NCBI GenBank assembly: GCA_024195585.1
Contig: SWBL01000007.1
Span: 299,735-363,734 of the forward strand
Length of the DNA: 64,000 nucleotides
Source of the DNA: Aureobasidium sp. EXF-3400
Taxonomy: Eukaryota; Ascomycota; Dothideomycetes; Dothideales; Saccotheciaceae
Reading direction: 5' to 3'
Shown here: positions 33,598-46,461 of the stretch, one piece after another
Layout of the letters: every line of letters begins with the position of its first letter
How positions within the stretch are numbered: position 1 is the first letter of the stretch
Position numbers and translations under genes: made by a program
The notes under the pieces: generated by a model
Told to the model about the DNA's origin: nothing
Databases searched by the model: none
Seen by the model: only the letters and a program-made list of their open reading frames with translations

Positions 33598-33633
33598 CCT
33601 GAGTGGTAGACTTGCTGAGACTGTTGAATCGGC

Positions 33634-34816
33634 CTACACATTACCCGGTCGCATCTCCCTCAGACGACGCAGAGGTTGAGCACTGCTCAACATCTCCCTC
33701 AGCAACCTAGGATAATCCCATCCCTTCTCCGCAGCAGCAATAGCGCTCAAACTTGCTTGATCATCTCTTCCAGGTCGTCCAGGCCCAGTCATATTCGGCT
33801 TCATATTCACATCGAACAGAGCAAACTGAGATCCAGGTTCCTTGGTGAAGCGACGGATGTCAATATGTATGATGGCGGTCAAGCCCATCAAGGCAGCGAC
33901 TTGTTCGCATTCGGATGCAGCGGCTGCATATGTAGGGTCGTTTTCGTATTCTGCTGCGGTGATGGCGCGAGAATTGGCGGTCACGGCGACGATGCCGTTG
34001 TAGGGTGCAACGCCATTGGCATGGTTGAAGCGCGTGACGATGGGGAGGGCTCTGTGAGATGGGTGTTCCTCTGAAGGCGGCATGACGGTGACAGTTGCTT
34101 CTTCTCCTGCAAGGTAGTCTTCGAGGATGATGGCTGAGGATTCTTTGAAGAGGGATTGCACATGAGATCGCAGCTCATCCATATCATGGCAGACTTTGAC
34201 GCCATAGCTGCCACGACCTCTGACAGGCTTTCCTACGGTAGGGAAACGGAGGTCGAGTGACTCGAGTCGAGTGTCAAGATCTGAGCCATCGTCTTCGAGC
34301 AGCCAACCTCGAGGTAACGTGAATTTACCACTCTTGCGAAGCATATCGTTCACATAATGCTTGTCGTCATGCAACTCTACCATGCACGGAGGGTGGCCCA
34401 CCACCTTGATTTTGTCTTGGTATTCTCCGACTCTTGATGATGTTTGCAACGGGTGGCTGGCAAAGACGACCGTGTTGGCGAACAGATGTGTGGCTCCCTT
34501 CTTTAGAGCTGCGAGTATGCCATCCTCCGAGTCTGGGAAGCTCCATCCAACGTGCTGTCGAGGATCGGGCGAGTCGATGGGCGTCATGACTTCGATGCCA
34601 GGTTGGCTGCGTAGATTGAAGGCAATGTCGGCGCATCCGTCTTGGTAGCCTGTTCAGTGTCAGTGTCGTCTCTGTCGAGAATGTGATAGAGCGATACATA
34701 CCACCCGGCTTCATTGGCTTGCGGACGCCATTGATGATTGGTGATTCAATGGCTTGGTAGAGCAGAGCGACACGAGCCGTATGGACGCCTCTACTGTTCT
34801 GTAGTGAGGATGTCAT
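33634..34816 (-). CDS. ATP-grasp domain protein, D-alanine-D-alanine-ligase-like
   Basis: Two exons (34702..34816 and 33634..34649, 52-nt intron) give 376 residues; an in-frame Met at 34849 would add 11. The N-terminus (ARVALLYQAIESPIINGVRKP) resembles a ligase pre-ATP-grasp domain. The ATP-grasp core is seen in FPTVGKPVRGRGSYGVKVC (nucleotide-binding Lys and Gly-rich loop, about 165-183), the EDYLAGEEATVTV strand (about 211-223) and the metal-binding DVNMKPNMTGPG (about 318-329). Such enzymes form amide or peptide bonds using ATP through an acyl-phosphate. Fungi have no peptidoglycan, so the substrate is probably another small carboxylate or amino acid. No obvious biosynthetic partners flank it. 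Confidence 0.8.
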
Positions 34817-34849
34817 ATTCCTTGAGACCTGCCTTGCAAGTAGAGCCAT

Positions 34850-35442
34850 GAGAGAATGAACGAATACTTATACTACCTGGCACAAGAGATGGAGTTATAT
34901 CTAGGCATAGCATGTGAAGACGGGCGCAAAGCCGTGATGCCGCTCGGAGTTTCGCAGTTCTTGCCGACCGGCGTCGGCTGTTTCCTACCTGGCCGTGTAT
35001 TGTCGCCATGCTGTCGTTGCTACGCCGAGTGGCAGACAAGTGCTTCTATGATGCCATGTTGAGCCATCGTGTGTGTACACGTGAATGAGTTCCGGTTGCG
35101 AATTGTGCTTGGTCGCAAACGCGACGGACGGAGAAGAAGAAGCGGAGGAGCTCGAGAAACGGACCCTGCCGTGGTCAATCATGACACAATCTTGGTCCGT
35201 GTCGAGGGTTGCAACCTCACCTCATCCTATCACTTTATGCACTTCACCTTGAACAGACACATTCACATACGACACTGAAACACAATCTGAAGATGATCAA
35301 GGAGATTATATTTGACTGATATGTTAACATAGGAAATGTAATAAATGATGTAGTAGGACAGGAGAAGAAGAAAGGAAAAGAGATGCAACAAGTTTTGCGC
35401 TGTGCAGCAAGAAGAGAAAGGTTAGAAAAAAGGAAAAAATGA
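34850..35442. other. Intergenic, no supported gene
   Basis: Promoter side of the ATP-grasp gene and the 3' flank of the large acyltransferase gene. No convincing open frame. Confidence 0.5.
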
Positions 35443-38400
35443 TCAAGGAGCCTGCCCTGATGCCGAACTCGAACTTCCGCCCGCCGTACTCGAGTTTCTC
35501 TCGTAAGAACTGGACGCCTGCGATGACTTTCTGTATCGAGGGTCGTCGGGATCCATTTCCTCTTCGTCTTCTTCCTCGATGACGAAGTCGGCAACATGGG
35601 TACTGCGGCGGTTCTGCTTCTTGTCTTCGAAGCCCTCTGGTGGCTTGGGTGATGACATGGTTGTCGAGCCCAGAGCGGCCTTTTCGGCGTCGTTGAGAAT
35701 GGCGCCGTCGACAATTGTTGGGCGTCTGGCGAGTGGGTCGACGTCGAGTCCTGCGACGAGGGTAGGACGTCTGACCATGTGGCCGGCTCCCACTGTGATG
35801 GCTCCAACGGCAGTCTCCTCGTCCTTGGCCGCTGCGGTGTCGCTGTTGCGGTCGAGGAAAAGGCCGCGAGGGAAGGGCTCGAGGGTGGGTTGCTTGGGCA
35901 CCTTGGGCTCCATGGCCCAGCGAGCGATGTTGCGACAGCAAGCTGCTGTGATGGTCTCTGTCAGGAAAGAAACACAGAGCACGGTCAAGAAGAGGACGAA
36001 GTAACAGACGACGGCGGTTGCCAACAGAACTCCCCAGTAAGGTGCACCAGTCGATCCGATCATCACCACCATGTATGAACCAAGAGTCCACCAGATGAAA
36101 CCGTGGACAAGGTAGATGGTGAAGGCGTGAGGGAAAATAGGCTGCCAGATGCGCATGGAGAGGAAAGCCTGGACCCAGGTACTGGTCTCGACCAGGAATT
36201 GCATAGCCACAGCGAAGACCAGAGTGTTGAGACGAGGCTCGAAGTACAATGGGTAACCTCCATCGACAGTCTTACCAAGTCTCTGACCGGTGTAAATGCT
36301 AGGATGGATGTTTCTCTCTGCGGTCATGGTCTGAATGCCCAGACGGTCTTCCAAGAGAGTCATGGCGATGGCGGCGAGGACAAACAGCCAGCAGACCATA
36401 CAGAACAAGACCGAAAGAACAGGACGAGCCTGGAGTCTTGCACTGAACTTGTAGGTCACCTGGAGATCTGCCAACATCAAACCGGCCCAGAAGCAAGATC
36501 CCCAACTCAGCGCGTACCAATGAGCAACGATGCACCAAGAGTAGAAGGCGAAACGCTTCCAGTGAGTCTTGATATCGCGGATCATGACGACAGCCAGAAG
36601 GGTCATGAAACTGAATTGGAGCTGGACAGGAATGGACCAGAGCACACCAACACAGTAATGGCTGACCACCTGGGGTGCAGCGTTGGGAATTAGGTATGCC
36701 AGTTCCAGCATTGCGTTCAGGTAGTGACCGAAGTTGTCATAGTTTGACATGAACGCCCATTCGGACCAGGAGATCGAAGGCAAGTACTGGAGCCACTGCA
36801 TGAAGTCGAGCTCGAAGAACAGGTACTCCATGGCGGCAACGATGAAACAAGGCAGGAGCAGACGAGGTGCACGGAGAAGTGTCTTCTCAGCAATCATGCC
36901 CAAGTCTCCGTCGCGGAGATATCTGGCAGCCAAGAATCTACAAGAAGTAACGAAGAAGGGTCCAAGCCAGATGGGGTTGAGAATGGCAGGGGTGACGGTC
37001 CAACGAGCCCAGTATTCGCTTCTGTAGTGCTGACCGTAGTTCAGACCACCGGCGTAGGGATCGAAGGACAGCATGAAATGGATGACAGTAACACCGAGAG
37101 AGGAGAAAGCGACAAGACCGGCAAGGTAGTTGATACGGGCTTCGTGCTCCTTTGCCTTGGGCAAGGGCATATCGACAGCCGAGACGGGGACAGCTTCGGC
37201 GAGAGTGATGCGACGACCAGTCTTCATCTGCGACTCATGAGGAGGATCGATGGTGCTGACTTGGTGCAGTTCCTGGGTGTTCCAGTCTCTAACCGAGATG
37301 GATCCACGAGGACCAGATGCCATTGAGTTACCTCCGATGCTGGCAAAGTGGTTATCACGGTAACGCTCGAGTACGCTGGGCTGTCTGCCTCTAGCAATGG
37401 TGGAACGACGAGCATCTGGTGACTGGTGGGAAAGGTCGACGTCTTGCAGAGTATCGGGATCACGCATGATAGTACCAGCAAAGTTTGCGTGGCTCTCTCT
37501 ACGTGCAGCACCGGGCTTGCCTTCGACGGAAACCTCGGATCCGCTTCGGAGCATGCTGTTACGCAGCGTGCTGCTTCCGGGTTCAACACGCTCAGCCTCG
37601 TTCATGCCGTGTGCAAGAACGTGTCCAAGAGCCTTGACAGTGCTTCCGCTGCGACCTTTGATGCTTTGGAAAGTGCTTCCCTGGCGTTGACGGACGGGTT
37701 CATCGGCGAATGCGACACTGGCCTTTCTGATCTTCTTTGCCATGTCACTTCTTTCAGGAAGCAACTCAGGGAGCTGGCCGTGGTATGCCATACTCTTTCT
37801 ACGCCAGTCGGTGGGTTGTGCGACCGACGCGGTTCTGGGAACTTCGGCAGCCGAGGTGAAAGCAGCGCTGTGTCTCTTGACAAAGTCGTCTCCAGAATCT
37901 CCATCGAAGGGGTTGAAGAACTTGACACTTCTTCTACGCATGCTGTCACGCTTGTTGTCACCGACAGGAGCGGCAGCACCGAAACTGACCGTCGACATCT
38001 TCTTCTCAAACGGCGTGGGAATTGGAGTCTTCTCAGTCAAGGATGCTCCCAAGATCTGCTGGACGAATGGTGAAGGCGAGCTGAGTTCGGGTTCTTCGTG
38101 GATCTTGGGACCTCTGTTCTTCTTGAGTAGCAACTTCCAAGGAGCTCTTCTGAACAGGACGTTGAGGAGGGTCAAACAACCGAAGCCAAAGACTGCACCA
38201 GCGGTAGCACCAGCGGGAACGCGCCAGCTCTTGCTCTGCTTGGGCTCCTTGAATTTGATAAGAGCGGCTTGCGAGTAAGGACTGGAACCACGGAGTGTGA
38301 GGTCCTCAACAGAACACATGTCAACCCCTCTGCAACGGCTGTCGAAAGAAGCTGCTTGATCCTTGGTGGTCAGGGACGAGTTGAAGAAAGCACGAACCCA

Positions 38401-39263
38401 AGCGACATCTGCTTGATTGCGCTGATTGGGAGGACCAGCCATGTAGTACTTGTCACCGATCGACCAATGCTTGAAGATCAAGGGCAGAGGCTCACTCAGA
38501 TCAGCCTTACTACGCTTGGCCGATCTGGTCTGGTTGCCTCCAAAAGTCCAGTTGACGTGTTTGTAGGTCCAGTCGATCTTGCTCTCGACGAACTCCCAAG
38601 GATCACCACCGACGGTAGCGTTCTTGGCGTCCGCGAAGTAAGTGTAGTTGAGCTGGTACTGTGTTTCCGGGAATTCGCCGTCCTTGAGAGCCAGGAATTT
38701 GGCGTCTTCGGGATATTGCATGTTGCACATGTCGGCATCAATGTAGGATGTGCGGTTGTAATACAGTTGCATCGACATTGCGGATCCACTACAGAATTTA
38801 CATGTCAGTCGCAAGTCACTACTCGTTCATTCACAAGATGTACTTACCCAGTGTTCTTAGGAGGTCCACGCATCGAAGATCTGAATGTACCGAAATGGAT
38901 ATCCTGTCTCAGGGCCTCGATACCAGCACCCTGCACATAGTGCTGTCCAGTACCTGCGTCGATCCAGAGCTGAAGGGCCTGTTGGTCGACATTCTCATCT
39001 TGGACGTTGCCAATGATGACATTGTCGGGAGTTGCACCTTGTCGATACAGTGCGTTGTAACCAAACTCTCTGTGATGTTTGAAGTCGAGTGACCTAAACT
39101 CATCAGGAAGTGAGTTTGTCTCGTTGAAATAGACGATTAGCGCATCTGTCCACACTTGGGCATCTGAAGAATCGTAGAAACCGCAAGAACAGTCAGAGAC
39201 ATCCAGAGCGGAAGTTGTTGTGGCCGCCAAGATGGCACTTGATAGTGCGATCCCCCACTTCAT
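35443..39263 (-). CDS. Large acyltransferase-3 family membrane protein with extracellular N-terminal domain
   Basis: Two exons (38848..39263 and 35443..38788, 59-nt intron) give 1253 residues. Start at 39263: MKWGIALSSAILAATTTSALD is a signal peptide. Residues ~20-330 form a luminal or extracellular domain with several sequons (NET, NRT, NYT, NAT, NWT, NQT, NSS). One hydrophobic segment near 345-365 precedes a ~320-residue Ser/Arg-rich, probably disordered cytosolic part. The acyltransferase-3 domain, with about ten membrane helices, spans roughly 690-1075 (VIHFMLSFDPYAGGLNYG, TPAILNPIWLGPFF, HAFTIYLVHGFIWW). A charged cytosolic tail with an acidic EEEDEEE patch ends the protein. Such enzymes move acetyl or other acyl groups onto surface glycans. 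It is adjacent, on the same strand, to a GT2 synthase, with another acyltransferase beyond it. Confidence 0.85.
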
Positions 39264-40243
39264 GGTTGCGGTGATGGGGAGTGAGAAGCAAAACGATATG
39301 GATGGAAAAGAGGGACAAGAGGGCAAAGTGTATAAGAAAAGGCAAAAAGGCTGAAGCAGTTTTGGAATATATCCAATCCGCACGTGCCTCGTCCTACCGA
39401 AAAGGTTGACGTGTGAGGTGGCAGGTATTGGACGCAGAACAAACAGGAACGACCGTATCAATGTATGATGTGAAGGATTATCATTGAAGATCTGGGCTCA
39501 AATCAGTCGCTACATTTGCTATTTCGGCAGGCGTCTCGTCAACATCATCAGATTGTAACCGTCAGCCGCATGCCGCAAAGCCCCTAATGACCGATGGCTA
39601 TTGCCATCCAGATGGTTATGGAGAATAAGGGTCGGCACTATGGACTGTTGTGAGGCAACGCCGGATCAACGTACCTTGTTTCAGTTGCTTATTTTGGTGC
39701 CAAAGACTAATCTTCGTGGCATCTTCCAATGCTTCTGTAGATCGATAGGCCGGGTGCAACGGCATTGAAGGGCAGGGGTCCCATAGCGCATCTACAGCGT
39801 ACGTTTATTGGTGGTGGAGCAACCCAAGATTTGATAATATATGGTTAAGGGTAGGATTATATTAGCCGTTTGTATATAACGGCTTCTTGTACACTTGGAT
39901 CGTAAAATCGAAGTCTGCCCCCCACGTTTTCACTTGAATCAGACAGACATTTGACACGGGCACGGTGCAAAAGCCGTTGAAGGAAGCGCTGTGTGGAAAA
40001 ACTATCGAGGACATGCAGCAACGGTCATCTACCGAGTGTACTATACGCTTTGGACGTTCGTTGAAAATGTTTGCATGGTGTGGTAATATTATCAATACTA
40101 ATTCTACGGATCCTTTTGAATGCTAAGCTGTGCTATCCAGGCCGAAATAACAAAGGAAATAATGTATCTAGTGGAAAGATTGAAAAGAAAGGAAATATGA
40201 TGGTGGAGAAAAGGAGAAAGTATCGTAAAATACAAACACGACT
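39264..40243. other. 1 kb intergenic, no gene seen
   Basis: Between the large acyltransferase start and the GT2 stop. Holds the promoter of the former and the 3' UTR of the latter. No repeats or open frames of note. Confidence 0.5.
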
Positions 40244-41836
40244 TTACTTTCTCGAGGTAGGGTTCCACGAGGAGTATCCGATGACCTCACGGAAATGTCC
40301 GTAGATTCCTATATGTTTGATCAGCAGAAGTTACGTGGAATGTCTCAAGTATGCAGACGCGACTTACCCATGGTACCCTGAAGAATGAGGTAGGGAATGT
40401 AGATCGCGGAGAAAAGGATCATGTCGAAGAAGGAAGTAAATTCGGAGCGCACGATCTCGGTGATCCATAGCGTGACAATCAAACTTCCGACGGTCAAGAA
40501 GAGGAACCACTCGGACAAGGCGTAGCGGAAGAAGATCAATCTTGCGAGTTCACCTGAGTTCTTGGGCCAGCCAGTGATGAGGAAACTCATGAGAAGAGAA
40601 GTGTGCCTGTTGAAGTCTGTTAGTGTGTGTTCAATCAGATATCGCGGTCCCCATGACTTACAGTGTGACGAGGTAGTAACTCATTTCGCGGACAATGATG
40701 AGAGAGAGGAGACCGTAACGTTCGCTGATGGAGCGAGTACCATTGGGAGGGTTGGTCCAAATCATGGAGGCGTGACGAATAGAAGCCTGAGTCCAACCTT
40801 GAGTCCAACGCATTCTCTGCTTCCAGAAAGCCATCCAGAAAGTAGGTGCCATCTCGTAAGACTTGACGTTCATGTCGTGGACGGCTCTCTTGCCCTCACC
40901 GTAAGCTCTGAGGGCAGAATCGATATCCTCGCAAAGCATGTGACCGTGCATTTGGTGACCACGCAACAGCTCGGCCTTCCAGTAACCGTTACTTCCACAG
41001 AAAAGACCGAAGGAGAAAAGACGCGAACGACCGGGATGCGACACAGCGTAAATCTTGTCAAACTCGAGAGCGATCATACGGGTGAAGAAGGTCTCCTTGG
41101 AGTTGTAAACGATACATCTGCCTTGGACAATATCGACAGTAGGGTCGGCAATGAAACGCTCAGCAGCCCAGCGAGCGTTGTAAGGATGAGGGAAATGATC
41201 GCAGTCGAAGACAGCAATGATCTCGGCACCAGTGTCGAGAGTGAAGAAGAAGTTCAAGTTGTCGGCCTTTGACTTTGAGCCAACGACCTTGGTGACACGT
41301 AGCAGACCACCGTGCTGCTTCTCCATCTCAAGCAGCTCAGTCTCCAGAGGTTCGATTGGCTTGGGGGTGTTGTAGAGCAGGTTGATTCTCAGCTTCTCAC
41401 GAGGGTAAACAATCTCCTCGAGGGCGTAGTTGACTTGGTCCTTGACGATATCCTGCTCGTTGGGCAAGTATGCGACAATGACAATGTCGAGAATAGGGAG
41501 AAGGTCATCCGGGGTGGGGAATTCACCGCAAGTGTTGACTCTGATAGCAGCTGCTCTCGCATCGCGAAGCGGCGAAATTCCCAAGAAAGCCTCGATGACT
41601 GTGCAGGCGGCGATGTAGAAGTTGATGACCATGAAGAAGTAGTAGAAGCCTTTGATGGTTTTCTCGTCGCAAGAGACGAAGAAACATATCGATGACACCC
41701 AGTAGCAGATTGTGAGGATGAAGGGTGTCCAATCGAAGACCCAGTTTGAGCAATACTTGACAGCATAGTCGAGTTTTGCCATAACCTCCTTCAAGCCCGA
41801 CTTTGCGGCCTTGCCACCCTTGAACTCGTCGGACAT
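40244..41836 (-). CDS. Family 2 glycosyltransferase (processive, membrane), fungal hyphal-growth GT2 type
   Basis: Three exons (40662..41836, 40368..40606, 40244..40308) give 492 residues. Start at 41836 (MSDEFKGGKAAKSG) is preferred over an in-frame Met at 41944 because the family begins in this way. Two membrane helices near residues 35-85 come first. The catalytic domain has D191-C-D193 (VFDCDHFPH), ED at 283-284 with a conserved following Asp (CEDIDSAL) and the processivity motif Q320-R-M-R-W324. C-terminal helices complete a channel-like region. It closely resembles the fungal GT2 reported as needed for hyphal growth on solid surfaces in Zymoseptoria and Fusarium (from memory, not searched). 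Product polysaccharide unknown. Flanking acyltransferase genes suggest that the polymer is O-acylated. Confidence 0.9.
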
Positions 41837-42850
41837 GACTGTGGTTGTATTGGTGTTCAAGCAGGTGTGTGAAATTGGTGTAGAGAGCAAAGAGAGACCA
41901 CGGCAAAACTTCAAAGACCTTGGTTGAGTATTCAATTTATTCAAGCAACATCCTTGAGCAAGCCTATCATCACTAGGCTTCTAGATCTGGAAGTATGCTG
42001 AATCTCTAGCCTCATCGCAACGAAATGATCAACGTTCGTTGATGGAAAAGTATTTCCAGATTCGGAGGCTGCTCGACGTAGCGGCCATGTCGGTTACTGG
42101 TCTGGCCGTTTGGACGCGGTCGTGCTGTAGCATGAGGTTGCCAAGTCTACGGACGTATGGGGCTCGGCAAACGAGATCGGTCAGAGAGTACTCCAAACAG
42201 ATGGATCCTGAGCGACGCCACCGAGAGATGCCGCGGGGTATGATTGACAGTGAAGCGTCGTATCATGGAAAAGCAAAACGACATGTCTTACTATGGCGAG
42301 AAGGAAGCAAAGGGACTGCCATACTAGGGTGAGAAAGTGTAAAAGCGGTAGAAGGTCCGCAGATCCGACGTTGTCCGGAAGAACCAGGTAAACATGGCTG
42401 TCATATGTTTCAGAACGGCGTCCCGAGTAGAGAATGAATTGTCCGTATGAGGAAAGGGGCATGACCGAGATGTGGTTGTCGTCCAAACGGTGCGGCTTGC
42501 GGCCGTTGGCAGGCTGACAGTTGATATCACGGGCCAAATTCGGATCTTTTGAACGGACGTTGACATCAGCAATACTTGCCATAGACCATGTGTAGGATGA
42601 ACGGCGGTAGGAAAAGGAAGTCTGGACACAGCTAGGGTGATTGACGCCTATAGTCGCCGTTTTGATCAAAACATGACGAGAGTTGGAAAGACAACGCATG
42701 TCCCGGTCGAGAAGGTTATGAGCAGTTGAGAAGGTAATTGGTACTTGAGCAGATCAAACAGTCCATGTCGGACATTTGAACTTGGACTCACCTTGATAGT
42801 TTTCCTCTTCGTCGCCAAAGTACGCTTCGCAGGGGCAAAGTCAACACATC
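41837..42850. promoter_or_regulatory. Divergent promoter between GT2 and the second acyltransferase
   Basis: About 1 kb between opposite start codons, long enough for 5' UTRs of both genes. Minus-strand open frames at 42181..42699 are not convincing as a gene. No specific site is claimed. Confidence 0.5.
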
Positions 42851-44818
42851 ATGTCGAATTACCAACCACAGAATTACATGGGAGCTCGACGAAAGTCGCA
42901 AGTTCTCACGAATTCTCAAGATCACCTTTGGGGCATTCGCGCCATCCTCGCAGTGCAGAGTTTCGCTTGGCTGTTTTTCAAGGTCTTCAACCCAACACTG
43001 ACAGTTCCGAGTGCGACGCCGACCGGAGAACACGTTCCTGAAGCATCGCCATCAACAGTGCCCGGTGTTTTCGGTGGACCTGGTATCGTTGGACCGGGAG
43101 CTGATTCTGGAATCATCTCGGGCAGCAGTTTGCAGGGTCGCGACTTGTTTTCGCGCAGTCTCAGTAAGTCGATTATCCCCTTCCCCTTTGCAAATCTGCA
43201 CGACGTGGAAAGGAGAGCGAGCGATGCGGGGAAGGAAGAGCCTCCGGCGGAAGAACATCGGCATTTTGCTGCGCGTCATGCTCGACAACACCTCCGTCAG
43301 GACTTCTTCTCACAATGCTGGGTGTCTCAACAATGCATTGTCTATAGCTTCCCGATATCCGGGCGCTTAACGACTGTCAGCTGAGACATCGAAAACTGCG
43401 TAGATGGCAGTCCAGACAGAAACCTTCGAAACCAGATCGTTCAGAGCAAGAGCGCACCACTACGAGACACGTCCTCTTGCGAACACGCCAGCTACCTGAC
43501 GGTCTTGGTTTTGAAAGCCGCTTCGCTCGCTCTGCCCCATGTGCAAGGTCGCTACAATACAACATTACCAGAAACTGATCCCCTTCCCTAGGTGACATCC
43601 CATACCTCACCGAGACAGCCCCCCACTACCAAGTGCTCCTCCGCAAGATCCTCTCACCCCTCCTCTGGGATGAGTCCTTCATCTTCTGCTTCTTCATCCT
43701 GCTGTCCGCCCGCACAGTCGCCATCCCCTTCCTCCGCAATGTCTCGTCCGCAACCTACGCCCGCTCCCTGATCTCCCGCCCCATCCGCATGGGCATCCCT
43801 CTTGCCGTCGGTCTCGCACTCTCCTGCATCATCTTCAGCACAATCAACACACAATACCTCGAAGACTTTGCCAGACTGAACGGAAACCCTTACCTCCGTG
43901 CTCCCGAGAGACCCGATTCTGCATTGGCTTGTTTCAACAGTATCTGGGATTTGCTGTGGGTGACTAGGGATTACTCGTTGCAGATGGGTAACTTGGCTTT
44001 CCCTAGTTGGACGCTTTGGGTGCCCAGTGCAATCTACCTGCAATCCTACACTGTGTACATTTTCATGGTTGTGTTGCCATACAGCAGACCCTCCTGGCAC
44101 GTTACTGGACTCTTGATGTTCGCATTCGGGTCCTGGTGGTTCAACTCTTGGGGTTGGTACTCGGCTACTGGCCTCTTCCTCGCCGACATCGCTATCAACG
44201 CTCCTTTGCGCACTGCTTTGTTCCGCGGCTGGACAAACTCCAGGGATACTGTTAGAATGCCTTACTGGGCTTTGGCCGTGGTGTTCCTCGGTATCGGCAC
44301 TGGACTTAAGTACATGTGGACCGCTGGCCTCGAGAAAGATTGCTGGAGTGGAGAGGCTCATGCCCATCCTGCTAGATACCTCGGCGGCAGCAGTTTCGGC
44401 TACTTTGACGGCACACAACCTTACCCTCGCATGGATAACTGGTTGGTCATCGTCGGTATCCTTCTCCTCATCGAATTCAGCGAGGTCACCCAGAAAATCC
44501 TTTCCAACGGTTTCTTCAAAGCTGTCGGAAAGCGTGCATTGAGTAAGTTTTTCTTCCCTTTTATCTTCCTTTGCATACACCTGCTAATTATGACTCAAAG
44601 GCTACTACCTCGTATCTACTCTGCTCATGTACACCGCCGGCATCAAAATCTTCCTGCAGTGCGTTGTCAACGCCGGCATCAGCTCTGCTGGAGCCAAAGC
44701 AGCTGCTTTCTTTGTCGTCCTGCCTTGCTCCATTATCGGCGGAGAAATCTTCCACCGCGCTTTCGATAGACCTGCCTACTGGCTTGGCCATGCAGTCTTT
44801 GACTGGACAAGAAAGTAA
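42851..44818 (+). CDS. Acyltransferase-3 family membrane protein
   Basis: Exons 42851..43163, 43592..44542 and 44601..44818 give 493 residues. The first intron (43164..43591) is 428 nt, long for this genome, but its GTAAGT donor and the phase at both ends are right. After an N-terminal helix (HLWGIRAILAVQSFAWLFFK) comes a Gly/Pro-rich loop. Then follow about nine membrane helices with SFIFCFFILLSARTVAIPF, TLWVPSAIYLQSYTVYIFMV and a C-terminal SSAGAKAAAFFVVLPCSIIG. This resembles fungal acyltransferase-3 proteins but is much shorter than the one at 35.4-39.3 kb. The C-terminal helices lead to a FDRPAYWLG end typical of the family. Divergent from the GT2 gene, so co-regulation is plausible. Acyl donor and acceptor unknown. 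Confidence 0.82.
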
Positions 44819-45497
44819 ACAGAGTCAAAAAGAGAAGAAAGAACTCTCATGGTGGTGTGAGAAACGTTGGTGGCATTTTACCTTTATTAATTTTCCTTTG
44901 TTCTTTTCCATCTCTTCTTTTAGGCATTTCGCTTTTCTCATATTTACCATAGTTGCTATATAGAGCAAAATCAACATGTTTTCTTACTCCTCCGTCTCTC
45001 TCTAGTTTTGAAGAACTGTCTAATATCTTCAAGTGACTCTCCATCTAAAGCCGTGCCGATGACATTGTGATTGTAAGCAGGGTCCTCCCAAGCGGGGCGG
45101 CTGAGTGCTTTCTCCGACATTCATGCGGCGAAACAGGGTCGCACCCTCAACGATGACTTTTTAGTCACCGACAGCGATATGATAGGCTTCTGAAGACTGT
45201 AGACAATTGAGATCACGCACAATGACTCTTTGATATACTATCAGCCCGCATACTTGTTTTGGTCCAGGTTCATCGTGAATTGCAGTCGATACGAATAGTT
45301 CGTGTTTTCGGGTGTCGACATTTCAAGAACTGATGCTGAAACGCTCCCAAACAGACCCGACTGTCAAACGCTAAAAACATCAATCACTGTAAAAACCCTC
45401 TTCTGAACTTTGAAACAAAAGGCATGTTTATGTATTGCTCATCAATCGACAGTAAGGAGTCCATCTATGCTCTATAACCTCTCCCTCCAACCCAAAA
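44819..45497. other. Convergent 3' flanks, no gene seen
   Basis: A pyrimidine-rich stretch (44870..44960) follows the acyltransferase stop. No supported open frame. Confidence 0.5.
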
Positions 45498-46461
45498 TCA
45501 TCTCAGCCTCTCCCCTTTGACAGCAACCGGAATCACACCTCCAGTAGGCAACGCAAACCTCCGATGCCCCACCGCCCCAAGCACCGCAGCAATCGTCCCC
45601 GAATGCGCCGTCAAACTCAACCACTCTCCCTTCCCTTCTTCCCAAATCTGCTCTAGACACAGGTGCTCTCGCAATATGTGTTCAGCGGGTTTCTCGCGGT
45701 AATCAGGTGTCCAAGAGATATCAGTTTCTGGAAGATTGGGTTCGAGGATGTAAGAGGGAAAATCGCTGCGGATGATGGATGAAGGACCGCGGCGATCACA
45801 GGTGTGTACGCCATTGGTTTCTCTGAGCAATTCCTTGACGATGGGAATAAAAGGTCTTGATGCGGGAAGAGAGAGGTTATGAAACGACAGCCATGAGGTT
45901 TGGAGACATCGGTAAAATGGGCTTGTGTAGTAAGTCTCCGGTGCAGGGACTTTAGCTTCACTCAATGCAGAAGTCCAGAAGGCGTTGACGTCCAAGGCTT
46001 GTTGTTCGCCGATGGGGGTTAGATGGGCATCGGCCCAGTGGGCGTGTTCATCGCCTTCTTGCTTAGCCCAGTACGAGTCCCAGAGTGCAGTGCCATAGCG
46101 AGATTCGGCGACATTGTGGTATCCTTGGCCGTGGCGGCCGAGATAGAGGACTTTGTACTCGACGCCTTCTGCAGCGTTTTTGTTTAGTGAGTGGATGTAG
46201 TGTTCGAATCTTTGCCATTGTGTTTTTTCGCTGGCATTTTCGAGAGATGCATCTGAAGGGTAGGATTGTTGGATGAGACCGAAGTTCTCCTTTGCCTGTG
46301 GAGGTGGATTAGTATGGTGAGATTGGGAGCTTATGGGAAAATCGGAAATATACATATTCAAATGTATCAGCATCAGTGTCGGGAAGACCTTGCTTGAAGA
46401 TGTTGGTCAAGAGGCTGAACTGATATTTGGCGTTCGGTGGTGGAAGGGTAATTGTTGCCAT
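45498..46461 (-). CDS. Histidine phosphatase (phosphoglycerate mutase-like) family protein
   Basis: Two exons (46354..46461 and 45498..46295, 58-nt intron) give 301 residues. The phosphohistidine motif R90-H91-G92 lies in KVLYLGRHGQGYHNV. The second active-site region is HSG in LTAHSGTIAAVLGAVGH near residue 270, and TPIGEQQALDV, PFYRCLQTS and KELLRETNGVHTCDRRG fit the fungal subgroup annotated as phosphoglycerate mutase-like. No signal peptide, so cytosolic. The substrate is not predictable; these proteins are usually phosphatases rather than true mutases. The family identity is firm. Confidence 0.9.

Noticed and set aside
42181..42699. Minus-strand 172-codon open frame in the GT2/acyltransferase promoter
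   Set aside because: No recognisable domain; more likely 5' UTR or promoter sequence.
43654..44580. 308-codon minus-strand open frame
   Set aside because: Antisense to membrane helices of the second acyltransferase.
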